In this document: positions 8,391 through 16,312 of the stretch, in pieces
Layout of the letters: each line of letters starts with the position of its first letter
How positions within the stretch are numbered: position 1 is the first letter of the stretch
Assembly (NCBI RefSeq): GCF_946848805.1
Contig: NZ_CAMPFU010000007.1
Location: 1 to 64,000 of the forward strand
Direction: 5' to 3'
Source: Deinococcus sp. Marseille-Q6407
GTDB taxonomy: Bacteria; Deinococcota; Deinococci; Deinococcales; Deinococcaceae
Length of the DNA: 64,000 nt
Position numbers and translations under genes: made by a program
Notes under the pieces: model-generated
Databases searched by the model: none
What the model saw: the letters and a program-made list of their open reading frames with translations, nothing else
Told to the model about the DNA's origin: nothing

Positions 8391-9785
8391 ATGACTTTTG
8401 TCGCCCTCGGTCTTGGCCTGGCGCTGGCCGCTTGCGGTAACACTCCTTCTGCGCCCGCTTCTACCCCCGCTCAGACGCCGGCACCCGGTGCTTCTGTACC
8501 TGGAAACGGCGGAGACCTTGCCCAGGTTCCTGACCCTGAACGCGCTCGCAGCGCCGGGCAGCTGGCTCCTCTGGTGGAAGTGAAACCGGAAAATGCCATC
8601 CCTGGGCAGTACATCGTGGTACTCAGCGAAGGCAGCCTGGGTAGTGATCTGAGCGCACAGTCGGCCGGCGGCCTGATTCAAGCGCTGGGACTGAACCCCC
8701 AGGGCATCACCATGCAGCACATCTACGGTCAGGCGCTACAAGGCTTCGCCGCTCAGCTGAGCGCGGAAAACCTGCACACTCTGCGAGCCGATCCCCGCGT
8801 CAAGTATGTTGAGCAGGATCAGGTCATGCGGGCCAACGCCACCCAGAGCGGCGCTACCTGGGGCCTGGACCGCCTGGACCAGCGTGCCCTGCCACTGGAC
8901 AGCAGCTACACCTACAACACCAACGTCAGCAACGTCACCTCCTACATCATCGACACCGGCATCCTGACCACCCACAACGACTTCGGGGGCCGCGCCGTGT
9001 GGGGCAGCAACCAGACCGGCGACGGCCGCAACACCGACTGTAACGGGCACGGCACCCACGTGGCCGGCACCGTGGGCGGCAACAGCTATGGCGTGGCCAA
9101 AGGCACCCGCCTGGTGGCCGTGAAAGTACTGGGCTGTGACGGCTCCGGCAGCAACTCCGGCGTGATCGCCGGCATCAACTGGGCCGCCAGCAACCGCTCC
9201 GGCCCGGCCGTGGCGAACATGAGCCTGGGCGGCGGTGCCAGCCAGGCTACCGACGACGCCATCTCGGGCGCCGTGAACCGTGGCCTGACCATGGTGGTGG
9301 CGGCTGGCAACGAGAACCAGGACGCCTGTAACGTCAGCCCGGCGCGCGCTCCGCTGGCGATCACGGTGGGTGCCACCACCCGTACCGATGCCCGCAGCTC
9401 TTTCTCGAACTACGGCTCCTGCGTGGATATCAGCGCCCCCGGCACCGATATCACCAGTGCGTGGTACACCAGCAACACCGCCACCAACACCATCAGCGGC
9501 ACTTCGATGGCCACCCCGCATGTGACCGGCGGCGCCGCTCTGGTGCTAGGTGCTAACCCCAGCTACACTCCGGCCCAGGTGGCCAGCGCTCTGAACGCCA
9601 ACGCCACCACCAACCGGCTGAGTGGCCTGAACGGCAGCCCCAACCGCCTGCTGTACACCCTGGCCGGCACCGACACCACCCCGGCGCCTACCCCCACCCC
9701 CCACCCCGCAGCCGGCTCCTGGCCGCACCTACACCAGCACGGCCAGCCAGGGCAATGCCCTGTACGCTCCCAGCAGCAGCAGTGA
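8391..9785 (+). CDS. Secreted aqualysin-like subtilisin protease (S8), frameshifted at both ends
   Basis: Lipoprotein-type signal (ALGLGLALAACG, Cys15), an inhibitor I9 propeptide (about 72-147), then an S8 catalytic domain with Asp188 (YIIDTG), His220 (NGHGTHVAG) and Ser372 (GTSMATPHV). It resembles Thermus aqualysin and should be exported and self-processed. Two oddities stand out. A better start, ATG 8383 at 7 nt from AGAGGT, reads ATG AAA AAA TGA; one more A in the A6 run (8386-8391) would give MKKMTFVALG, a textbook signal. The 3' end goes out of frame at a C6 run (9697-9702) just before a C-terminal domain. As written, the protein starts at ATG 8391 and ends in a junk tail. Confidence 0.8.
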   Translation: MTFVALGLGLALAACGNTPSAPASTPAQTPAPGASVPGNGGDLAQVPDPERARSAGQLAPLVEVKPENAIPGQYIVVLSEGSLGSDLSAQSAGGLIQALGLNPQGITMQHIYGQALQGFAAQLSAENLHTLRADPRVKYVEQDQVMRANATQSGATWGLDRLDQRALPLDSSYTYNTNVSNVTSYIIDTGILTTHNDFGGRAVWGSNQTGDGRNTDCNGHGTHVAGTVGGNSYGVAKGTRLVAVKVLGCDGSGSNSGVIAGINWAASNRSGPAVANMSLGGGASQATDDAISGAVNRGLTMVVAAGNENQDACNVSPARAPLAITVGATTRTDARSSFSNYGSCVDISAPGTDITSAWYTSNTATNTISGTSMATPHVTGGAALVLGANPSYTPAQVASALNANATTNRLSGLNGSPNRLLYTLAGTDTTPAPTPTPHPAAGSWPHLHQHGQPGQCPVRSQQQQ

Positions 9786-10005
9786 AACTCGCAGCGGTGC
9801 CATTACGCTCACCCTGAGCGGCCCCAGCGGCACCGACTTTGACCTCTACCTGCAGCGCTGGAACGGCAGCACCTGGACGGACGTGGCCTCCAGCGAAAAC
9901 GCCGGTTCCTCCGAAAAGATCAGCACCAGCGTGCCCAGCGGCACCTACCGCTATGAAGTCTACGCTTACTCGGGCAGCGGCTCTTTCACCCTGACTGTGC
10001 AGTAA
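9703..10005 (+). pseudogene. PPC (pre-peptidase C-terminal) domain, out of frame with the protease
   Basis: The +1 frame after the C6 run reads about 100 residues to TAA at 10003-10005: PTPQPAPGRTYT, then a beta-rich domain with SGPSGTDFDLYLQRWNG and a GSFTLTVQ end. This is the PPC domain that normally follows S8 proteases and is removed on maturation. Dropping one C from 9697-9702 fuses it to the protease through a proline-threonine linker. It has no start of its own. Confidence 0.85.
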
Positions 10006-10150
10006 AACCCGGATATTTCTCCTCAGGCAAACAGCGTGGCCCGCATTACCGCAGGCCGCGCTATTTGTTGCTTAAAGAGTATTCAGCAAGCAAACCTGAA
10101 AAAGCCCAGGCCCGGAAGGACCTGAGCTGGAGTGAAGTTGAATAAAGAGC

Positions 10151-11734
10151 TTAGCCTGCCTGAGCCGCGCTGTGAATTTCCTTCACAGCAGTCATGGCGG
10201 AAAGCAGCGCGCCTTCCTGCCAGCCGGGCCAGTAGCTGATCTGTTCGCCGGCCAGGATGATGCGGCCGTGGCGAGCCGAGAGGGTCCTGTAGATGGTCTG
10301 GCGCTGTTCGTCGGTATAGGACGAGGCACAACCCAGAACCCAGGGCACCCGGTGCCAGCCCACACTCACACCGCTGATAAATTCCTTGTCGATCTGCGGG
10401 TGAATCTGTGCCACCTGCTTGCGCACTTCAGCCAGGCGCTTATCGGGGCTCATTCCGGTGTATTGAATCCCGGTCGGACCATACTGATAGGCCGCCAGCA
10501 GCACGCCGGTGTTGTCACGGTTGCGGCCACCGTTGGGGTAAGACACCAGTTCGATTTTCTGGTCGGTATAGGAAATACCGCCGTAAATGCCTTCTTCGGT
10601 TTCCCAGAAGCGGCGAGACTCGATGCCGGCCTTGAAAGAAGCGTCGTAAGCAACCTTCTTGCTGGCCTGTACCAGATCCGGATCGGCCTTGAAATCGATC
10701 TGTGAGAGCACTGGCAGCGGGATGCTGCAGATGCAGTAATCAGCTTTGACGCTCTTCTCGTTATTGCCGTCGTGGTCGGTATAGACAGCGGTGACTTCAT
10801 TGTCGCCTACCGTGATCGACTTGACCTTGGCGTTGTAGACGATCATGTCGCGGGTGCGCTTTTCAAAGGCGCGGGCCATCTGGTCCATCCCGCCGACCGG
10901 CTGGAAAATCGCCTGCTGGTGTTCGTAGACCAGACCCTGAATCAGGCTGGTCCAGTATTTGTCCTTCATCAGCTCCTGAAAAGGAATCGGGTCGCTGGGT
11001 TCCCCGGGCTGCAGGCGCGAAGCCGGGTCGACGTTGTAACCGCGTCGGGCGCTGGAGATCATGCCCTTGACGTACTTGTTGGCATCGTCCAGGGCGCCCC
11101 ACTCGCTCATGGCTTCGGTCATCATGTCACGGTCTTCAGGAGTCATGTCCTGATCCAGCGCGCCTTTTTTGATGGACTTGGCCAGCAGTTCAGCCGTGTA
11201 GCCGTAGAAGTCGGAGCGCACCTCGCGGATGCGGTACTTCTTCTTGGTGTCCTTGCGGTGAACGTAAGCGTTCTCGTTCACCTGGATAAATGCTTCCAGC
11301 GGCACCGCAAATTCACGGGCGTAGTGCATGTAGGTACGGTGGTGGTAAGGAATACGCCAGGGGCCAGGGTTCAGGTAGTTACCTTCGCGGAACTTCACCG
11401 TCTGGGTTTCGCCGCCCAACTCGGTGAAGGTGTCGCCGCCACGCAGTGTCCAGCAGCGGCCACCGGCACGGTCGTTGTACTCCAGAATGGTGATGTCATA
11501 GCCCAACTTTTTCAGCTCGTAGGCCGAGGACATGCCGGCCAGGCCACCGCCCAGAATCAGCACGCTCTTGCCCTTGCCACTGCCCTGCAGGTCCGGCACG
11601 GCATCTTCGGTGCCCTGAGCACTCTGGGCCATCCCCAGCGAGGTCATGGCGAAGTAAGCCGCCGAGGTGCCGCCTACGGCACCCATCATTTCAATAAAGC
11701 GCCGGCGAGTCACGCCGCTATGTTCGTCTGTCAT
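10151..11734 (-). CDS. Tat-exported flavin amine oxidase
   Basis: A 527-residue FAD enzyme of the monoamine oxidase / L-amino-acid oxidase family. The twin-arginine signal is TRRRFIE (about residues 9-15), followed by a hydrophobic segment. The dinucleotide-binding motif is VLILGGGLAGMSSAYEL (about 59-75), with RAGGRCWTLRGGD after it. It should be exported folded with FAD bound. The start ATG overlaps the stop of the cytochrome c gene (ATGA at 11731-11734), so the two are coupled. That pairing suggests electrons go to the cytochrome instead of, or as well as, oxygen. The amine substrate is unknown. Confidence 0.85.
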   Translation of the reverse strand: MTDEHSGVTRRRFIEMMGAVGGTSAAYFAMTSLGMAQSAQGTEDAVPDLQGSGKGKSVLILGGGLAGMSSAYELKKLGYDITILEYNDRAGGRCWTLRGGDTFTELGGETQTVKFREGNYLNPGPWRIPYHHRTYMHYAREFAVPLEAFIQVNENAYVHRKDTKKKYRIREVRSDFYGYTAELLAKSIKKGALDQDMTPEDRDMMTEAMSEWGALDDANKYVKGMISSARRGYNVDPASRLQPGEPSDPIPFQELMKDKYWTSLIQGLVYEHQQAIFQPVGGMDQMARAFEKRTRDMIVYNAKVKSITVGDNEVTAVYTDHDGNNEKSVKADYCICSIPLPVLSQIDFKADPDLVQASKKVAYDASFKAGIESRRFWETEEGIYGGISYTDQKIELVSYPNGGRNRDNTGVLLAAYQYGPTGIQYTGMSPDKRLAEVRKQVAQIHPQIDKEFISGVSVGWHRVPWVLGCASSYTDEQRQTIYRTLSARHGRIILAGEQISYWPGWQEGALLSAMTAVKEIHSAAQAG

Positions 11735-12453
11735 CCTGCTCCTCCTCCCAGAGCCTTGACTGGGCCTTTGGACCGCATCTGCTCGACATCTTCCGGCTTG
11801 GTGTCGCCGTCATATTTGTTCAGGTCGTGGCGCAGGTAGTTCACCACGCTGGCAATCTGCTCGTTGGTCAGGTCGGCCGCGAAGCTGGGCATTCCGCCCA
11901 CACCGTTGAGGATAAAAGTCAACGGGTACTGCGGGCTTTGCAGGTTCGGGTTGTTGGCCAGCGCCGGGTAGTTCTTCTGGCCCGCGCCGTCGGTGGCCTT
12001 GACGCCTACACCGCCGGGCATGTGGCAAGCCTGGCAGGCCTGGGCAAACACGTCGGCACCCTCAGTGGCATCAAAGATGTGCTGCACCACCTGTTCGCCG
12101 TTGTTGTCGGCAGTCACGCTGGCAGCGTCGGGGGCCTGGTTGCCAGCGCCGTCCTTGGAGCCGGCCGGCGTGGTTCCGGCCTGCACGCCGCTGTCCTGAC
12201 CGCTGGTGCCCTTTTGGGTACCGGCAGCATTGTTATCGGCAGACTGTGAAGAAGCCGTCGCCGCCGACTTGTTGGTCGTGGTGCTGGTTTCAGACGTCGT
12301 TTGGGCGCTGCGGCCATTGGCCGCCTGGGTGGCCCGGGCCATTTCCCGGTCCGGTGTGGTGCGCGCAAAGCCCAGCAGCAGCGCCGTGACAATCACGAAC
12401 AGTGCGGCCAGAGCTGCCACGATCTTCCAGACCGATGATTTTGCTTGATCCAT
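11731..12453 (-). CDS. Membrane-anchored c-type cytochrome
   Basis: A 240-residue protein: one N-terminal membrane anchor (IVAALAALFVIVTALLLGF, about 11-29), a long Ser/Thr/Ala/Gln-rich linker (about 35-120), then a class-I cytochrome c domain with haem site CQACH (140-144) and a likely axial Met188 (GGMPSF). I choose the ATG at 12453 because GAGGAGAG lies about 6 nt upstream; an open frame runs on to 12570 but has no such site. First gene of a two-gene operon with the amine oxidase, for which it is the probable electron acceptor. Confidence 0.85.
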   Translation of the reverse strand: MDQAKSSVWKIVAALAALFVIVTALLLGFARTTPDREMARATQAANGRSAQTTSETSTTTNKSAATASSQSADNNAAGTQKGTSGQDSGVQAGTTPAGSKDGAGNQAPDAASVTADNNGEQVVQHIFDATEGADVFAQACQACHMPGGVGVKATDGAGQKNYPALANNPNLQSPQYPLTFILNGVGGMPSFAADLTNEQIASVVNYLRHDLNKYDGDTKPEDVEQMRSKGPVKALGGGAG

Positions 12454-12513
12454 TGCGTCTCTCCTCAGGTTAAGTGAAGCCGGCGAGAACAGGCCCCGGC
12501 CAGCTGCGCTTTG

Positions 12514-12543
12514 TGATAAATGACCCTGTAGGTCTAGGGTCAA
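12514..12543 (-). promoter_or_regulatory. Promoter with operator-like inverted repeat for the cytochrome c/oxidase operon
   Basis: On the minus strand a TTGACC -35 (12538-12543) is followed at 17-18 bp by TTTATC/TTATCA (12514-12520). Between and overlapping them is an inverted repeat GACCCT-N8-AGGGTC (12522-12527 with 12536-12541), a typical position for a repressor site. Confidence 0.5.
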
Positions 12544-12608
12544 CTTAGTCCTTTTTATCGCTGGGGGCAACTCATGAGAAGAAAGATGAGCACCATCTGA
12601 ACCGTCGC

Positions 12609-13010
12609 TTAGGCATCGGGCAGGGCTTCAAGGACCACCACCGCCGAAGCGTGTTCGCGGCTATGGGTCAGGCTGAGATGGGCGCGCCAGCGCCGTTCCG
12701 CCATCTCGGCCGCAATGTGCGGTACGAAATGCAGCTGGGGCGCAGCACGCTCAAAGGGGCCGCCGGGCGTCAGGGCACGTTCTACCCAGACTTCCTGCCA
12801 GCCAAAAGGCCGCGGCCAGACCTTCTGAAAAGCCTCTTTGGCCGCAAAACGGGCCGCCAGCGAGGGCACCGGATCGCGCTGCGCTAGGGCGTACTCCAGC
12901 TCGGCGGGAGCAAAAAGGCGGCGGAAGCGCTGCGGCTCGCGCTCCAGCAGGCCACGGATGCGGGCCAGCTCGATCAGGTCATGGCCGACGGCAACAATCA
13001 CGCCCAGCAT
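12609..13010 (-). CDS. acpS: Holo-[acyl-carrier-protein] synthase
   Basis: A 133-residue protein (from ATG 13010) that transfers 4'-phosphopantetheine from CoA to acyl carrier protein. Both AcpS signature blocks are present: [13 protein letters not shown], with the metal-binding Asp, and [15 protein letters not shown], with the catalytic Glu and Lys. The length fits AcpS (about 120-135). The start is uncertain: the open frame extends to 13034 and no strong ribosome site is seen before either candidate. Confidence 0.87.
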   Translation of the reverse strand: MLGVIVAVGHDLIELARIRGLLEREPQRFRRLFAPAELEYALAQRDPVPSLAARFAAKEAFQKVWPRPFGWQEVWVERALTPGGPFERAAPQLHFVPHIAAEMAERRWRAHLSLTHSREHASAVVVLEALPDA

Positions 13011-13077
13011 GATAGCGGGCCAAGAGGGAGGCAAGGGCGCCGTCTGGCGACTGCCTCGGCCCGCTCACCGGGCGGCT

Positions 13078-14004
13078 TTAAGCAAACAGGTCCGACGACA
13101 GGTAGCGGTCACCCCGGTCACAGACAATCGACACGATCAGGCCGCGCTGGCCGGCCGCGGTCAGTTCGCGGGCCAGCTGCGCGGCGGCGTGCGCGGCGCC
13201 CCCACTGCTCATGCCGGCAAAGACGGTTTCTTCGCGGGCCAGGGCGCGGGTCATGGCGCGGGCATCGGCTTCGCTCACATCGATGACCCGGTCCACCCGC
13301 TCAGGTTCGTAGTTGGCGGGCAGGTAAGCTTCGGGCCAGCGGCGAATGCCGGGAATGTTGGCGCCCTCGGTGGGCTGCACGCCCACGATCTGCACGCCCG
13401 GGTTCTGTTCCTTGAGGTAACGCGACACCCCCATGATGGTGCCGGTGGTGCCCATGCTGGACACGAAATGGGTGACCTGACCGGCAGTGTCGCGCCAGAT
13501 TTCGGGGCCGGTGGTTTCATAGTGGGCGCGGGGGTTGTCCGGGTTGCCGAACTGGTTGAGCATCTGGGCATGGCCGGCCGCCACCTCGGCGCGCATGTAG
13601 TCGATGGCCGCTTCCATGCCGCCGTCTGCCGGCGTCAGGGTGACGGTGGCGCCGTATGCGCGCATGGTCTGTACCCGCTCGACAGTGGAGTTCTCGGGCA
13701 TCACCAGTTCGATGTCGAGGTCATTGAGCCGCGCCAGCATGGCCAGGGCAATGCCGGTGTTGCCGCTGGTCGCTTCGATCAGGCGCACGCCCGGCTGGAG
13801 TTCGCCGCGTTCCAGCAGCCCCTCAATCATGGCACGGGCCGCGCGGTCCTTGACGCTGCCGCCGGGGTTCTGCCCTTCCATCTTGCCGTAGACATCTACC
13901 AGATCGGTGCTGAGACTATGCAGCTTGACCAGCGGCGTGTTGCCGATCAGGTCCAGGGCCGAGGAGTACAGAGCGGGTTGAGAGCCGGGTGCTTGGTCAG
14001 TCAT
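13078..14004 (-). CDS. cysM: Cysteine synthase (O-acetylserine sulfhydrylase), CysM-like
   Basis: A 308-residue PLP enzyme making cysteine from O-acetylserine and sulfide or thiosulfate. The PLP lysine is Lys52 in EGQNPGGSVKDRAA, and the substrate loop EATSGNTGIALAM and the SSMGTTGTIMGVSRYL phosphate-binding block follow. The EGQNP form is closer to CysM than CysK; that split is tentative. The start is ATG 14004, with TACACT 7 nt upstream (leaderless type); the open frame beyond it is shadow. It lies beside the serine acetyltransferase gene, which supplies its substrate. Confidence 0.88.
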   Translation of the reverse strand: MTDQAPGSQPALYSSALDLIGNTPLVKLHSLSTDLVDVYGKMEGQNPGGSVKDRAARAMIEGLLERGELQPGVRLIEATSGNTGIALAMLARLNDLDIELVMPENSTVERVQTMRAYGATVTLTPADGGMEAAIDYMRAEVAAGHAQMLNQFGNPDNPRAHYETTGPEIWRDTAGQVTHFVSSMGTTGTIMGVSRYLKEQNPGVQIVGVQPTEGANIPGIRRWPEAYLPANYEPERVDRVIDVSEADARAMTRALAREETVFAGMSSGGAAHAAAQLARELTAAGQRGLIVSIVCDRGDRYLSSDLFA

Positions 14005-14011
14005 GTGCGGC

Positions 14012-14017
14012 AGTGTA
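14012..14017 (-). promoter_or_regulatory. -10 box (TACACT) for leaderless cysM
   Basis: TACACT on the minus strand ends 7 nt before the ATG, so the transcript should start at or next to the start codon. No ribosome site is present. Confidence 0.5.
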
Positions 14018-14080
14018 GAGCAGGGCCGGGCCGGCCAAATGCGAGCTGAGACGAACCCGGGTTCGGTCCTGCCCCCAGAC

Positions 14081-14905
14081 TCAGCCCAGCCGCAGGTCCA
14101 GTTCGCCGCGGTAGTACACCTTGGCGCCGGGAGCCACACTGCGGGTAATCCAGACATTGCCGCCGATCACGCTGCCGGCCCCGATCACCGTCTGGCCGCC
14201 CAGAATGGTGGCCCCAGCATAAATCACCACATTGTCCTCGATGGTGGGGTGCCGCTTGGTGCCGGCCATGTCCTTCTCGACACTCAGGGCGCCCAGGGTC
14301 ACGCCCTGGTACAACTTGACGTTGTTGCCCAGCTGGGCCGTTTCGCCCACCACGATGCCGGTGCCGTGGTCAATGCAGAAGCGCTCGCCGATTTCTGCGC
14401 CCGGATGAATGTCGATGCCGGTGCGGCCGTGGGCCCGCTCGGTAATCAGGCGGGGCAGCATCGGCACGCCCAGGCGGTGCAGGCGGTGAGCGATGCGGTA
14501 AAGCGCCGCAGCATAAAAGCCCGGGTAGGCACGGATCACCTCGTAGTGGCTGCGGGCGGCCGGGTCGCCCTCCCACATGGCGTGGGCGTCGTCCACCAGC
14601 CGGGCGTACAGCTCCGGCACCCCTGCCATGAACTCGGCGGCCAGGGCGTGGGCCGGCTGCGGCAATTCATGGCCCAGCGGCGTGAGGGTGCGGGCCAGGG
14701 TCGCTTCCAGGCGAATCAGTTCGGCCCGCAGGCAGTCGGTGTTGTCGATGCAGCGCCCGGTCTGCTCGGGAAAGAGGGTGTAAAGCAGGCCCTCGGCCCA
14801 CTCCACCATCCACTCGCTGGGGGGGTAACGGCCACCCTCGCGGTGATGCTGCAGCAATCGCTCCAGAAATTCGGGGCGGAGAAAAGCCGGGCCAGACGAA
14901 GTCAT
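14081..14905 (-). CDS. cysE: Serine O-acetyltransferase (CysE/EpsC-like)
   Basis: A 274-residue enzyme that acetylates serine to O-acetylserine. An N-terminal helical domain (about 1-140) precedes a left-handed beta-helix of hexapeptide repeats, with the active-site blocks TGIDIHPGAEIGERFCIDHGTG and GNNVKLYQGVTLGAL. The length fits the plant/EpsC-like long form. The start ATG 14905 has TATACT 7 nt upstream and no ribosome site, so it is probably leaderless. It runs into cysM on the same strand, but cysM has its own -10 box. Confidence 0.9.
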   Translation of the reverse strand: MTSSGPAFLRPEFLERLLQHHREGGRYPPSEWMVEWAEGLLYTLFPEQTGRCIDNTDCLRAELIRLEATLARTLTPLGHELPQPAHALAAEFMAGVPELYARLVDDAHAMWEGDPAARSHYEVIRAYPGFYAAALYRIAHRLHRLGVPMLPRLITERAHGRTGIDIHPGAEIGERFCIDHGTGIVVGETAQLGNNVKLYQGVTLGALSVEKDMAGTKRHPTIEDNVVIYAGATILGGQTVIGAGSVIGGNVWITRSVAPGAKVYYRGELDLRLG

Positions 14906-14912
14906 GACAAGG

Positions 14913-14918
14913 AGTATA
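14913..14918 (-). promoter_or_regulatory. -10 box (TATACT) for leaderless cysE
   Basis: TATACT on the minus strand ends 7 nt before the ATG at 14905. CTGACC (14934-14939) is a weak -35 candidate 15 bp further upstream. Confidence 0.55.
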
Positions 14919-15054
14919 GGCAGCCGCCGGCGCGGTCAGGGGATGCCGCAGCAGTTTTCCTGGCCTCTGGCCGCAGGCGCGGGAAGCCGCCCGCCCAGGC
15001 TATCAGCGCTTTTTCTTAAGGCGAGCCTGGCCCGCGCCGTCTGTCCCGGCATGC

Positions 15055-15060
15055 TAAAAT
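15055..15060 (+). promoter_or_regulatory. -10 box (TAAAAT) for the riboswitch-terC transcript
   Basis: TAAAAT, preceded by TGC (extended -10 like), sits just upstream of the riboswitch core. Transcription would begin near 15067. No good -35 is seen. Confidence 0.4.
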
Positions 15061-15066
15061 CCACCG

Positions 15067-15201
15067 ACATCTGGGGGAGTAGCGGCCCGTAAGCGGGCGC
15101 TCCGGAGCCGTCAATACGCCGGGAGAAACTCCCGGCCGGCCCGGCAGCAGCAAAAGCGAGACCTGGACAGACCACCGCACGCAGAGCGGAGGCTGTCCAG
15201 G
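15067..15201 (+). promoter_or_regulatory. yybP-ykoY (Mn2+) riboswitch
   Basis: The family signature GGGGAGTAGC (15074-15083) is present, then CCGTCAATACGCC, a hairpin GGGAG-AAA-CTCCC (15121-15133), and the conserved AGCGAGACC (15155-15163). The downstream gene is a TerC/Alx-type membrane protein, the classic partner of this manganese riboswitch. It would sense Mn2+ and prevent the terminator at 15162-15212, so expression rises with manganese. Manganese handling fits a radiation-resistant organism such as Deinococcus, but that link is inference. Confidence 0.85.
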
Positions 15202-15212
15202 CGCCTTTTTTT
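15162..15212 (+). terminator. Riboswitch expression-platform terminator
   Basis: CCTGGACAG (15162-15170) pairs with CTGTCCAGG (15193-15201), followed by CGCC and seven T (15206-15212). The 5' arm abuts the conserved GAGACC of the riboswitch, so ligand binding can compete with terminator folding. Confidence 0.8.
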
Positions 15213-15261
15213 GGGGTGGTCTGGCCCCTCCGCACCTGCGGCGCGGTGGGGAGGTAAAAGC

Positions 15262-16260
15262 ATGGACCTGAGCAATGTGCTAGGCGGAGTATGGCTGGGA
15301 CAGCCGGCATGGATGTGGCTGGTTTTTGTCGGAACGGTGGCGGCGCTGCTGGCCTTCGACCTGGGCGTACTGGGCCGGCGGCGCGGCGGGAACGGCGAAA
15401 TCGGCGTGCGCCGGAGCCTGCTGCTGAGCCTGTTTTATATTGCGGCGGCGGAGGCTTTCGGCGGCTGGGTCTGGCTGACCCTGGGCGCCCAGAGCGGGCT
15501 GGAATACTTCACCGGCTTCGCGCTGGAAAAGGCCCTCGCGCTGGACAACGTGTTCGTGATCAGCATGATTTTCGGGGCGCTGGCGATTCCGCGTCAGTAC
15601 CAGCACCGGGTGCTGTTCTGGGGCATTCTGGGCGTGCTGGTGCTGCGGGCCGCCATGATCGGGCTGGGCGCGGCGCTGGTCACGCAGTTCGAGTGGGTGA
15701 TGTGGGTTTTCGCCGCTTTCCTGATCTACAGCGGCGTGCGGATGCTGCTGAACCGGGACGCGGAGGAACAGGCCCCCGACCCGGCCCGTCACCCCCTGAT
15801 CCGGGCGCTGGGGCGCCTGCTGCCCATCACGCCGCAGCTGCACGGGGACCGATTCATGGTGCGGCTGCCAGACGCGGCCGGACGCCTTCGGCGGCACGCC
15901 ACCCCGCTGCTGGTGGCACTGATCACGGTGGAAGCCGCCGACCTGGTCTTTGCGGTGGACAGCATCCCGGCCATTTTCGCCATTACCAAAGACCCTTTCT
16001 TGGTCTATACCTCCAACATCTTCGCGGTGCTGGGGCTGCGGGCGCTGTACTTCGCGCTGGAGGCCCTGCTGCACCGCTTCGAGGCGCTCAAGACTGCCCT
16101 GTCGCTGGTGCTGGTCTTTATTGGCGGCAAGATCGTGTACGCGCAGTTTTTCGGCAAGGTGGACGCCGGAGTCAGCCTGGGGGTTACGCTGGCGCTGCTG
16201 CTGGGCGGCGTGCTGTACGGCCTGTGGCAAACCCGCGGCCGGCGCCAGCCGCTGGCCTGA
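15262..16260 (+). CDS. TerC/Alx-family integral membrane protein (probable Mn2+ exporter)
   Basis: A 332-residue membrane protein with about eight or nine hydrophobic segments and the TerC hallmarks: FALEKALALDNVFVISMIF (about residues 86-104) and VEAADLVFAVDSIPAIFAIT, whose acidic residues are metal ligands in the family. Alx/MntP-like members export manganese. The ATG at 15262 has a strong GGGGAGG site (15249-15255) 6 nt upstream. The Mn2+ riboswitch in its leader supports the assignment. Confidence 0.88.
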   Translation: MDLSNVLGGVWLGQPAWMWLVFVGTVAALLAFDLGVLGRRRGGNGEIGVRRSLLLSLFYIAAAEAFGGWVWLTLGAQSGLEYFTGFALEKALALDNVFVISMIFGALAIPRQYQHRVLFWGILGVLVLRAAMIGLGAALVTQFEWVMWVFAAFLIYSGVRMLLNRDAEEQAPDPARHPLIRALGRLLPITPQLHGDRFMVRLPDAAGRLRRHATPLLVALITVEAADLVFAVDSIPAIFAITKDPFLVYTSNIFAVLGLRALYFALEALLHRFEALKTALSLVLVFIGGKIVYAQFFGKVDAGVSLGVTLALLLGGVLYGLWQTRGRRQPLA

Positions 16261-16312
16261 GCTACGCCATGTCCCTGGCTCTGTACTGCCGTACCGGGGC
16301 CAGACACGCGGC

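Noticed and set aside
10772..11839. 355-codon open frame opposite the amine oxidase
   Set aside because: Same reason: antisense to a well-supported gene, no motifs, no ribosome site.
12838..14049. 403-codon open frame opposite acpS and cysM
   Set aside because: Both opposite-strand genes are clearly real; the composition of this frame is that of a shadow.
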